Shown here in pieces: positions 38,109-50,300 of a DNA stretch of 64,000 nt. The position numbers were made by a program, and so were the translations under genes. Positions within the stretch are counted from its first letter, which is position 1; every line of letters begins with the position of its first letter. The notes beneath the pieces are model-generated. The model was not told the DNA's origin, made no database searches, and saw nothing but the letters and a program-made list of their open reading frames with translations. Location: NCBI GenBank assembly GCA_963966185.1, contig CAWZYM010000396.1, positions 797,599 to 861,598 on the forward strand, given 5' to 3'. Source of the stretch: Rhabditoides inermis (lineage: Eukaryota; Nematoda; Chromadorea; Rhabditida; Rhabditidae).

Positions 38109-40502
38109 TCCCTCTCCCTGCTCCTCTCCCTCTCTCCCTCTCCCTCTCCCAGCATGTGCTCTTTCTAGGTGGCCGAGTATGCTTCTGTCCACGGCGCCGC
38201 TGCGGCTGCTCGCAAGTTCAACATCCCCGCCCGCCGTCGCCGCTTACTATCAGAGGAGAAGCGGCCAAGCAACAAAACAAGAGTCAGTATCTCTTTCCAC
38301 AGTGATCCTTTGCGAGATAGGGAAATGTTTCCAGTGCATTTATAATTGCATGTTATAATCGCACTTCAAGGCATCGTGGACCCGACACACACGCGCCGCC
38401 TCGCTCAAAACTCGCTTTATATTGGTTCGAACAAGAGAAAGGAAAATTCTCTCGCACCACACCACACACACACACACGAAATTGCGAAGAAGGAAATTTC
38501 GCGGTCAATTGCATTCACGCGACACTAAAAGATTTTTTGAAAACTCGGGGGCGCCTAGAAAAGAAAAATGGCGTTTGACTGACTGTAAATTTTCAGTGGC
38601 TGAACAACTCAATGGACTGTTTGGCGCTCCCGGCACTCCCGACAAGACTGACGAAGCCGGCACCATGAGCGATCTCAAGGTATGAAGTACAAGGTGGAAC
38701 GTGTTTTTTGAACGGTGTTGTTGAGATGGGCTCGCAGCCGACTCCCGGCAACTACCTTCGCGGTCGCGGACGCGGAAGGCCGAAGCTGATTGGAGACGAG
38801 CTGGACGCCGACCTAGTCGAGTACATGGTCGAGGTACGTTAGCACCTTTTGAATTGATTTATTGCCGATATCAAGAATGCAACAACGGATATGAAAGTGA
38901 TTCGACGTTTTTAACAAAAGAGGTGGTGTGCTTGGTCTCACTCTTAGATTTACATTGCTATACTCTTCCCTATTACATCACTCCATTACCCTATCTCGAT
39001 CGATACTACTCGCTATTTCCCATATCCCCATTTTGTCGAGGTCAATGAGTGCCTACTCTCTTGGTATGTGTCTTTTAGATGACAGCGGGGGAGGTCACAA
39101 GACACACAATAATTATAATATTCTTGGCCGCATAGCGAGAGAGACAGAGAGAGACGGTCGAGACAAATAGAGAAGCAATACAAATAAAGCGATCGGGGTC
39201 ACGATGTCGAATAATAGGGGATAGCGGGATAGCGTATATTCCAACAAAGCCGGGAAAATTGTGGATGATATGATATACGAGAGTGAATAGTTTTTTTTAG
39301 AACTTGCCTAAATTGGTTTGTTTTCAGTTGAAGAAACAAGATCCCGGCCATCATCTCACTGCTTCGCAGGCCCTCCAGATTGCTCGCGACTACATACTCA
39401 AGAGGTGAGTATTATTGTTGTAAGACAAGCCATCGTTTCCGGAAGGGTTTTGACGTAATACGTGATTCAGGAATCCCGGATTGTTGGAGGAGTGCGGGTG
39501 GTCACATCAAGCTCAAGCTCACGTGGGCGATGAAGGTGAGAGTGGGGGAGAGGGAGAGGAGCGAGGGAGAGAGAGAGCGAGAAAGAGAGAGAGAGAGAGA
39601 GAGGGAGAGAGAGGAGGAAGAGAGAGATGCGAGCTGGCTTGTTTTCAGCTGGTGCAGCGCATCCAGGACAGGGAGAAGGAGATTGAACTCGGGCCTCCCA
39701 GCAGGCGCCCTCTCATCCCTTGGAAAGATGGCCGGAGGTCTGCTCTCTTTTCTCACATCCAATGTCTGTCTACCATATCAATTAGTTTTTAAAAAAATCC
39801 GAGCACTAGAGGGTATTTGCTTCCCATATCAGCTATAGCGCTCCTTTTCTTAGTGCTTCTTTTCGCTCCTTTTTTCGATAGTAGATATCACAGAGTCTAT
39901 GTATGTATTTTTTATGATTGGACCGTTTTCCTCTTTGCAGCCAACATGCCTGGCGGTTCGATGATGGCAGATATGATGTCGCAGAACATTCTTGGACAAC
40001 ACCTCACCAACATTATGAGCCAGATGACTGGTGGGTACACCTTTTCTGTCGTCTCTCTCTCTCCTTCTCCCTCTCTCTTCTGTCTATGTCTCTCTCTCCC
40101 CTCCCTCTCCCTCCTTCTCCTTCTCTTTCCCCCTCTCTCTCCATATATCTCCCTCTCCCTCTCTCTCACCCCTCTCCTTCATTGCAGAGGCTCCGATTGA
40201 GCCGAGGTGGTGAACGTGAAGCTGCAGCTGTCAGGCGACGATGAGGCCATGGACACGTTCCAGAAGCAGGTTGGCATCTTAGTATTCCTCATCCTGCATT
40301 TTTCTTTGTAATCTATTCTATTCACGCACTCATCACCGGAAGATTGTACACTCGCTTTTAGCTCGACTCTCCCGAATCGACCGAGAACCACCCGATCACT
40401 CTGAGGTTGTCTCATACTGAGAACGCTCTGCTTCTCTCGGGACCCTTTCCTCCTCCTTTCACTTCAGATTGTGTCGAAATCTCATACTTGTTTGTCTATT
40501 AA
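36948..40502 (+). CDS. HTH and AT-hook nuclear protein, reading frame apparently broken
   Basis: Clear exons: 36948-37055, 37624-37701, 37747-37945, 37990 to about 38045, 38169 to about 38290, 38597-38679, 38740-38833, 39328-39404, 39471-39536, 39649 to about 39738, 39942-40030, about 40188-40269 and 40362-40502. The protein starts MSREMSEEVEESGEKTP and has a Cys-x-Cys-x2-Cys piece (GCECPTCQ). A psq/Brinker-like helix-turn-helix follows (RRSKYCTPEEKRE, then VAEYASVHGAAAAARKFNIP), then an AT-hook (YLRGRGRGRPKL) and a second DNA-binding-like block (HLTASQALQIARDYILKR, IKLKLTWAMKLVQRIQ). These suggest a chromatin or transcription factor, perhaps derived from a CENP-B/pogo-like protein. Several joins fail by one base: near 38225, at the GGG run 39496-39498, at 39738/39942 and near 40203. 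The first HTH intron also lacks a GT donor. It may be a decaying gene, or the assembly may contain indels. Confidence 0.6.
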
Positions 40503-40845
40503 TAATGTTCTAGGCGTGCATTTTGTGTGTTTGCTCCCCCCCCCCGTAATATTGTGTTCCCTCCCCTCCTCCTCTCCCTCTGTCATATCGTGCTTTCTCC
40601 CTTGCTCATTTGCAACATCTCACGGCCGGAACAGTTTACATTTTTATAGTTTGTAGAATTTAATTCGATCAGTTTTATCGTCGCCGTTTCGCCATATTTT
40701 CACAACAAAATCACACACACACATATAACATAACGCGATTGTGCTTGCACTCACTATGAATAAAAAGACACTTGACAACATGATATGAAATAGAACTCTG
40801 AACACACACGAAACATGACAAGGCGCTGGGGAAAGAAGGCACATC

Positions 40846-41015
40846 CTAGGGAAGGGGAGATATTATGAGAATCATTCGTTGGTGCTGGTGGCTGCAGTGG
40901 AGAAGGAGGGCTTGAAGCGGAAGATGTTGGCGAGAGAGCGCTTCCCGCTCCCGCTTCACGCTCTGCACCGTCAACTGCTGAGGGTCCCTGTAAAAAGATG
41001 AGGGTGCTCCATCTG

Positions 41016-41069
<54 letters not shown>

Positions 41070-41758
41070 TTTCTCGCGACGCACTGTGCATTCATGGCCG
41101 CCTCTTGAAGCATCGCTTGTCGCTCGTTGAGGGCGGCTATCCGCTCAGCCTCTTCCTAGAATGAAAGGAGAGGATGTGTGTGCTTTCACAGAATTGTTTT
41201 CAAAAAAGAAGCAGACCAAAACAGAAAACGAACGCACCGACGGGCTTTTCCTCTTCCTGTGAATCCAGTGCAGCAGAATCATGAATCCAGCAATGAGAAA
41301 AAGGAACGAGCACGCTCCCACCATAATCACAAAGCGAGAGAAGATCTGAAAGGGGCGGATCCAGTGTGGGCCGGGACTAGTGGGCTCTCACTGTGCGGAC
41401 GCCTTCTTGCGGGAGGTGCGCGCATTACTAGGGATGATCTCGACGATGCACTTGGGGTAGGGTTGGACCTGAAAAGGGAGAGGAATAAAGAGAGAGAGAG
41501 AGAGAGAGAGAGAGTACCTTTTCTCCGCTCTGCGAGCACTCGTCGCAGTGGATGCCCTTGTACTGCAGCGGACAGATGCACGACATCGAGTTGTTCTTGA
41601 TGTCTGTGAAAATGACATTGGATAATTGTCGACAACAAAATGTTGAGTACTGCTAAAAGGAAACTGTGCTGAACTCACTGGGATAGCCGTGGTGGCAGAC
41701 GATCTCGTGACAGTACTCGCCCTCCCAGTCCTTGTTGCACAAACACCTGCACACGTGG

Positions 41759-41802
<44 letters not shown>

Positions 41803-42467
41803 CCCCCCCACCTTCCATGCTTCATGCTTCCCTGGTCGCATCGGCTGGTGTACTGGCACTCGTTTCCGAAGAACGACCCGATGCACTCGCACCGCCCGCC
41901 CTTCCACTCACCGCGATTGCCGCACTCAAACATGCAATGTTATGCGGACAGAGAAGATGGCGTGGACGCCTTTTAGTTGGGTAATTGCTGAGATAAAGGT
42001 TGTTTGTATAACTTCTGGTGTATCAGATGTGGAGAATGGGACTGTAGGTGTAGAGGAGTTTGTGTGCCAGGCGAGCATAAAACGATGGACTGACTCTTTC
42101 TGTGAGGTGGTACTCGCACAGGTCCCCGCTCCAGCCCGCGTTGCAGATGCACGGCTTGTGGAAGAACAGAGAGTTCGGGTCGTACCGCCAGCCCACAGAC
42201 AGACCGTGCACTAAACGAGAATTGATGCGCATTTTGAACTTGTCAACGTACCGCAGGCAAAGTCCTGGCAGGACGGTCCTGTATGGGGGTGAATGCAGTG
42301 GCAGCCGTTGTTTGAGAAGATGCCGCCTACAAGACATCTCATTCGAAACTGGCCTTCTGCCGCCACTCTCACCGTTCCTACACCGGCTCTTCGGGTCGTC
42401 CTTTGCGATGTTTGCGCGAATGTCGCGAGCAGTTCGACTGAAAAAAGACTGTCCGTGAAAGATCATC

Positions 42468-42507
<40 letters not shown>

Positions 42508-42854
42508 CTATCCATTGATCACAGACGCGTCATGCCAGCATGTACGTAAATGCAGCCGATGACTCAATAATTGCGAGTCAGCGAGTGTTGAGAAAAGAAT
42601 TCACAAGAGCAACAGAGCAGAGCAGAGAGACAGAGAAACACACCGGTTTGCATCGCGCCGCTAAAAATAGCGCGCCGAAAACACTCAGAATAGAACACGT
42701 AATAGCCCTGTGAACAAGCAAGAGCGCCCTCCTTGACGCGCACATAATTATGCTGGGAAATGCGGTGGGAATGAGATGTGACCGACCTGCTGACAGCGGC
42801 GACGGAGACGACGACTACTGAGACGCAGAGCGGTATTAAGATTGCGATTTTCAT
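40846..42854 (-). CDS. Single-pass membrane protein with EGF-like repeats
   Basis: Minus-strand exons: 42787-42854, 42642-42707, 42373-42437, 42252-42326, 42095-42210, 41812-41924, 41679-41746, 41518-41603, 41392-41468, 41238-41345, 41085-41155, 40846-40987. MKIAILIPLCVSVVVVSVAA is a signal peptide or anchor. The ectodomain holds about five EGF-like modules (RCRNGGIFSNNGCHC, CICNAGWSGDLCEY, RCECIGSFFGNEC, CLCNKDWEGEYC, CICPLQYKGIHCDEC). One transmembrane helix follows (FVIMVGACSFLFLIAGFMIL) with a basic stop-transfer HRKRK and a charged cytoplasmic tail (EEAERIAALNERQAML). Adhesion or signalling is the likely role; I cannot assign an orthologue. The exon before the membrane segment ends in phase 2 while the membrane exon needs phase 0, and direct joining gives an early stop. 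This could be a secreted isoform or a one-base error. An acceptor-like TTTTCAG lies 20 bases upstream of the start. Confidence 0.8.
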
Positions 42855-44755
42855 CGCCCGCGCATAGCGAGAACGCTGAAAAGATTATCTGTGAATATAG
42901 CCAGTTTAACGGAATCATAACAAACGGAACGTACGACACGCATATGTTCACAGTAACAGCGTACAGAGTAAGGGCTTCAAAAGGGGGAACGATGAGCTTG
43001 TGTTGTGTCGTGTGATTGTGGTGTGATAAATGGCTGAAGAGAGGCTGGCGCCCGTCTCAGAAAGCACAGCAAAGACGATACCCCCATACACAGTACAGGC
43101 GGGCAAACACAATTTACGATCAAATGATGAGCGGTGTGTGAGCCTTGGATGGAGCGGTCGCAGATTGATGGTTGTGGTAGTGTGTGCGCGACCGACTCGA
43201 GAAGAGGAAGGGAACGCGGTAGGGGGCGGCGACACCACGGTCAACTAGTAGCCTGACTCACTTTGGGTAATGCGCCAGATAGCGATCGGATCGCAGAGGA
43301 CAGTCCACTGGAGCGTGACGAAGACGTTCGCACGCGCACACTACACTACCACTTCTAGCCCCCACAATACTTGCGACACAATGCAGCGAGTGATAGGCTC
43401 ACTTGTGTGCCGCTAATATACCGCTAATAATAGCGGAGCGAATCGATAGGAGAGTGGGACGCAGGAGGGGCGACGCGACGAGACGATAAGATCAGTGCCG
43501 AGTAGTGGAGGGGCGAGAAGGCGGCGAGGCAAGCGAGACACTGTCTGCCACAGATCATCCACTAATCATCCACAAATGAACACGCATTCTCTTCTTACAT
43601 GTTAGGGAGCACTGAACGAACACTGACGCACAATTTAATTGATCTCAAGATGTGGAGATCAGAAGAATAGATAGATGAAGACAGCTCAACGAAGGTTATC
43701 GCGGAACTAGACGGTGTGAGAGAGTGCGGGGCGACTGTTAGGGCAAGCAAGAAAAGGTGGGTGCAAGTTGTCTCCGTCTAGAAGCGGGGTGTGCGTACCC
43801 GACCAATCTCGCGCGGCTCTCGCACTGTCAAAACGATTCCCAATCTCATGTATCATACGCCCACTCATCACCATAAGAAACACTCGCTCCGTCAATGACA
43901 TCCCCAGACACATACACCCGCACCCGCTTCCCGCATTTTTCACATACCAAAGAAACGTGAAGGAGTATGATCGACAAGATTTTTTTTAACAAATCAAGGA
44001 CGGCAGTGATACTGTATTTATGGAGTTTTTTTTCTTCAGAGGATCCATCTGGAGATGATGTACCTTCAAGAAAACTGTGCTTCAATGAGCCGAGCGAATG
44101 ATGTCTTGTAGGTCTCGATATGCTGATGTGGCGCCTAATTCTCGGCTGAGCACTTGTTTCCGTATGGGATTGTCTCGGCTAATCCTCTCCTCCTCCTCTC
44201 ACTCCCTGCCCCACCCACCCCCGCTTCTCTACACCCTCGCCCGGTCATTTCATTGGTCAAATCGATAGGACACGCGTCGCGGGGGTGGCGCGTCGCGTGC
44301 GGGGAATTACCTATGGAGCGAGCTAGCGAGCTGGAGCATCGCCAGCTCACACATCACAACATCCCCCGTTTCGCGCCCATTTTCCTGTCTTCTCCGATAT
44401 TTTCGTATTTTTGAATACAATATTATGTTGCTATGATGTTGTGAACGGGATGTGTTGCGTAGTGTTCTATCCGTTGGCTGGTCGGTTATCACTTTTCTCT
44501 CACTCCCGCTCCCGCCGCCGCGCGCGCTTTTCTTCATTTGCAATTAGCAACACGCTTTCCTTGCACCTGTCGTCGCGTTTTCATTCGCATCATATCCCCC
44601 GATAAGTCTCGAATTGAATTGAATTGAATTGAAGTTTCGAATACGGGCGAATTTGTTATAATACGAATATAACGGCGAACATCTCGCTGTGTCTCTCGGT
44701 ATGCTTTACACCGTACTGCGTTTGTTTTGTCACGCTATTGCAGGCTGCTGCTATC
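42855..44755. promoter_or_regulatory. Divergent intergenic region, EGF-protein and TBC1D12/14-like genes
   Basis: About 1.9 kb between two divergent genes. No exon is supported. It includes a short tandem TGAAT-type repeat (44611-44632). The downstream gene start is preceded by CTATTGCAG, an acceptor for trans-splicing or a 5' UTR intron. Confidence 0.5.
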
Positions 44756-47328
44756 ATGATTGTAAATCATTGTGAGTCAGTCACGGCTTCCGGTATGTGT
44801 TTTTACTGACCTGACGACTAGACCATCCATTATTCATTCCCTTGCGTCTTTGCACCTTTGTTAGTGCTGCTGAGCAGTACGTTGTTGTGTTTGTTTATTC
44901 AGAGTGTTTACATTAGTGGTGCGTATGACATATCCGCGTAATCTGGACAATGCAGTCTGCTCCTCTGGTTGTCCAACATGCCTAAACAAAGTCTTATCTG
45001 GACGTTCCATCGGGTCCCTTTGTCGTCCTATTTGCATATGCAACATGCTCTTTTCTATTCAATTAATCAATCAATCATTCTTATACTATCCCATTTCTTT
45101 TATTCTTTATAATTCCTTTCATGATCCATTGACATATTGAACTATCTGATCCCGCCGTTGAAAGCCGTACTGTGTAAAGCTAAATTGAAATGGCCCTTTT
45201 CTCGTCCTCTTCTACATGTCCTTTCATTTTTTTTGCATGCCGCCACATGCAGACCTTGCCAAGACGATCCTTTGTGCAGTTTTTTCCTCCTTCGCTGTTC
45301 TCTCTCCCTCTTTTTCCTCGTCCTCACTTTTATGTGGATGCGCGAAAATGTGGCGGTCGAAACTGATTCGTTTCCATTCTCCCTCCCCTCTTCCTCTGTC
45401 TGCACTCTGCAGGTGTGTTGATTTGTATAGTGCGGCGTTCAAAGCGGACGCCGCCCATGCAGGTGCGAGAGTGTTTCCATCATCCTGTTGTAACTCACTA
45501 CACTCTGCGTGTGTCCGACCCACTGACTCACCATAGCGCTATCATAATAGATGAATTCGAGTTGCAGTCGCGCTCTTCTCTCCTCGCATACTTTACTTCT
45601 CCTCCTCCTCCTGTTTTATGGCCGCATCTCGAGTTGAGAATGCTCCTCTCTAATGATATTCCGCCACTTTTATTGTCGCAGCGCCGCAGCCGACGCATTC
45701 ACATCGAAACTCGCCGGCTTTTAATGCAATATGCTCGGTTCTATTCTAATGAACTGACCGCTGACTCACCGCCAATTCACATGTAAATGTGTGTCGTGCT
45801 GAACCGAACAAAAAAAACTGTGTGTGGTGCTATCAGATGCACGCATCTACAATGACCCCTCTTCTCGCTTTCCTCTCCTCTCGTTCACCGTTTTTTTTTC
45901 TGGATGCCAGTTGCATTTGCATTTCCAATTCCACGCGCCTTCTCTCTCTCCCTCTCGCTGGCCGTGACATTCGTATGTTGTGTGCATCGCGTACCCGTCG
46001 TTCCCTTCTCATCCCGTGTTGTGTTTCCAGCACTCACTCTTTATAATTGCAGCCCTGGCTGGCAGACCGCATGCGAGTGGCAGTCTCGCCACGGTGATTG
46101 GTGAGTACTATTTTTCCGCCGTGATGTTCTATACCTTGTACTTGCAGAGAACCTCCCTCTGTCATATGACATGGACACGAAGAGTCTCTCCCGGACCGCC
46201 TCACTCGCCAACCAGGGCGATGGTGAGTAGTTTCAGTTTTCAGTAAACAACTATGTTGACATGTCCTTGCCCGTCTCTACCGTGTCTAATTCGATTTCGC
46301 CTGTTTATTCCCCAGCAGTAGTGGTGCGGTCGGCTTTCTTGTGTGTGTGTCTCTCTCTCTCTCTGTGTGTGCATGGAATCGCCGTATTGATTCACATCGG
46401 CCGTCGTTTGTTTCTCGTTCGCGGATAGTGCGTCCTTCTCCTAGTATTCCTTGTATGTATTCCACTGATTGCCGTATCCCCTCCTCCTTCGCTGGCGACT
46501 ATTGATTTCTCGAAGCACGGCTCGTTTATTCCATCACTCTCCCTCTCATATTCTCCCCTCTCCCATTTGTGTCATTTGTTGGTTTGCGGCTGCGGTCTGC
46601 CCACGCATATCAAGTGTTTACGTGTTTTTTTTTGGTTTTCACCCCTAGTCTCTGCATGTTTTTTTTATGATTGTTAACGTTACGGTTCTACATAGCTACC
46701 AACTGACAACATCACTGTAATCTGTAAGGACACTATTACTGTATCTGTATTCCAGAGTCTCCATCGACACGGCCGTTCAAGCGCGGCCACATTCGACGCT
46801 CGTCGTACGAGTCGGCCCAGATCCAGCTCAACTTCTCCCGCAAGGATAGGAGTGGAGCGGGAGCAGGAGGAGGAGTGAACAGAGCAGCGAGTCTCGGCAG
46901 GTGAGCCAGTAAATCATTTTACCACCGTGCATCCTTCTCAATTTCAACTGCACTAGCCACATTCCACTCTTCCTCTAGCCGGTTCGAGTCGTCGCTATAT
47001 TCACGGCGTCGAAACCCGATTGCGGATATCACTAAATCCACACGTCACGTATATGCTAAAATTGATTGACGCGGTGACGCGAGTAGGTGATAGGACAGTG
47101 GATTGATAATTATCATTCCCGTCAGGGATCGTTTTTCGCAATTGCAGCGGAATTTGTGAACGTAGCTATAGTGAATTGTTCTTGTCGGGCGCAAATATCG
47201 ATCCACCGGATTCTGGCTCTCCTGCATCTAGTAGACATCCTATTCTAATACTTTCCCTTTTATAGTAGTATGTGACAATCTCGTTAAAACGGCGACGGTG
47301 GTAATCGCTGTTAATCCGTGCGGATCAT

Positions 47329-47368
<40 letters not shown>

Positions 47369-50300
47369 TCTCCCTCTCTCCATCTCCCCCCTCCTCTCTC
47401 CAATGCCGTGTGATTGTAGATGCGAGATGCCGAACGGTCTCCTCTCGAGTATGTCTCTCCATGCTGACTCCGCCTCCTGTGCTAGCGTCTCCACTGGAGT
47501 CACTCCCGACAGCGCACTCGGTACGTACACAATCCCCTCTCTTTTCCTCTCATGCCAAAGTTGGTACTCGATACATACACAATCACTGTTTACCTGTTTT
47601 TCCCTTTCAATTATCAATGTACTATCTAGGTGACTCCGCGTGTTCGTCAAAGCGTGATTCCCTTGACCGCAAGTCTGACGTCTCCTCTGCCGACTGGGAG
47701 CTCGTCGACGACGCAGAGGAGGGCCCGTCGTCGTCCGCCGAACCCAAGAAGACGAGCAAGCTCGGCTTTGCCAAGTGCGTCTCTCTCTCTCTCTCTCTCT
47801 CTCTCCCTTTCTCTCCCGATTTCGTATCATTTTGCTTTGCCAAGTTGTTGTGCGGTGGAACAGTATGCCTTGCAGGGGTTTCTTCTCACGCAAAAAGAAC
47901 TCGTCTTCGACGTCGTCCGCTCCGTGGAGATTGTTTGGGGAGAAGAAAGCGCATGGCTCCGATGTGATACACACGACAGGATTGATACTCGAGGAGCGAC
48001 CGAGGTGGGTCTTTGAGTACACTTGATTTTCAATGATTGGTCTTAACTGTGGTGTGTTCAGCAACCTGCCGGCGAAATCGGAGGAGGAGGCGGCGCGGCA
48101 CCGACAACTCTACCAGGAGATGATCGAACAGGCCAAGAAGAAGGAGCTCAAGTTGGAGAAGGACAGGAAACGCGCCAAGGCAGAGCAGAAGAGGTGCGTT
48201 CAGCAGTTTGTGTTCCTTTCCTATAAACGTATTTACGTGGTGTTGTAGATTAGAGGAGCAGGCAGCGGCCGCGTCGAAATTGTGGTCGGAGCAGATACTG
48301 CCAAAGTGGGAGGAGATGTGAGTGTTTTAATCTTTTGAAATGAATTCTTTCAATTTCATTGATTTTTGCAGGAAGAACTCTAAGCGTTGCATGGAGCTGT
48401 GGTGGCAGGGCGTTCCCTCGAAGGTGCGCGGCCGCGTCTGGGCGCTCTCCATAGGAAACGACCTCAACCTCACCCACGGTACGCTTCTTCCACTCCATAC
48501 TCCTTCATCATGTTGACTTGCAGAGCTGTACAGTATCTGTTGTGCGCGGGCGGCGCTACGATTCTCCGAGGATCCGAAATGCGTGGAAGAAGAGGAGGAG
48601 AAGGAGGTGAGTGAGGGAGAGAGAGAGAGAGAGAGAAGTGAGTGGTTGTACTGTTTTTGTTTCAGTCCCCGATGTCGCAGGAGGCGTCCCTCCGTCTCAT
48701 CCACCTCGACATCACTCGCACCTTTCCTCAGCTCGGCATATTCCAGAACGGAGGACCGTACTACGATCTGCTACTCAACTTGTTAGGTGAGTACTGTGAA
48801 TTACTCGATGAAGTACGAACCACTGTTAATCACTCAATACACATTACTTCGAACCGTGGGTGGTGGGTACTGTTATCAATTGATGCACGACCCACTGTAA
48901 ATTACTCGATGTGCATTAGTACGTTCTCTAGGCGCGTACGTGTGCTATCGTCCGGACGTGGGCTACGTGCAGTCTATGTCGTTCCTCGCGGCCGTTCTCC
49001 TCCTACAGATGGACCCATTCCCCGCATTTGTCGCCTTCGCCAACCTCCTCAACAGACCACTGCAGGTGAGAAATTCCACCGTTTATCATAATTTGCGGAC
49101 AGATGTAGTAGAAGCGGAGTGGGGGAGTTGCGGGAGAGATAATGGGAACGCACCTGCAGGAATTTCTCCGTACGTATTTCCAATGTCATGTTCAGGTGGC
49201 GTTCTTCCGACTGCGGCAGCCGGCGATGACTGAGTACTTTATCGCCTTCGATCGGTGAGTCATTTTAGTTTTTTGTTCTCTATCCCTCTCTTTTGCAGGT
49301 ACTTTGAGCAGGAGCTGCCGCGATTACACGCTCACTTTGATCGACTAGATGTTCGCCCCGACCTCTATCTCATTGAGTGGTGCGTAAGAGCTTAGCGTGA
49401 TTATTTATTAGAGAGGGCGCGCAGCGCCCTCTCTTTTGGCTTAAGGCCCGTCCAGACTAAACGCAAACGCGAACGCAGAACCAAACGCACGACCAAAATT
49501 GAAACGCGAGCGTTTCACAAAACGCCGCTCGGGAATGAAACGCGAACGCAAACGCGCGATGTGTTCAGACCAAACGCGCGCGTTTTTGTCGCGTTTGCGT
49601 TTGCGTTTCGTACCCGGCGTCTGCGTTCATCGAGATTCAACTTCGATGAACGCTGGATTATGAGCGTTTCATTCACTCCAAGTTCAACATCTGTTTTGAT
49701 TTGTAGTATTTGTTGTTGTTTTTTTGTTTATTTTATCGATATTTTTGATTTTTATTTTAAGATGCGGCCGCCAGATCGAAATCACATACTGCGTGTACTT
49801 CTGGATGTCTATTGTATGCTGCTGAATGTGACTGCTCAACTGTCGACCCGACTGTATGTTCGCGATCCCCATGTGCCCTTCCTAGACACACGATTCCGCG
49901 TTTTCGATGAGTACATGCTCTCTCGCTCGCCTGCCGACTTTCTGGAGTACACTCGATTCACCATCTCCGAGTTTGAGGATCTGCTGTCGCTACTTGCTCC
50001 TTCCCTTTCTCATCCACTGACGCATCGTGCTCCCATATCTGCTCGCCACCGCCTTGCCATATACTGTACCTTCACTGGGTTCGCAACATCATTCCGTCAA
50101 GTAGCTCATCAGTATTGCTGCGGAACTTCCACTGTCGTTGGAATCGTGCACGAAGTTGCCGTTGCCATAATCACGAACATTTCTTCTATTGCATTCAAGC
50201 CCATCACTGCTCAGTCTCTAGCCGACAGCGCGTCTGGATTCCTGCATAATTGGCAACACCCGCGATGCGTTGCCGCCGTCGACGGAAAACATTTCGCACT

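Noticed and set aside
49561..49761. Upstream in-frame start for the Harbinger transposase
   Set aside because: The added residues translate terminal-repeat motif arrays; the Met at 49762 starts the family-like sequence.
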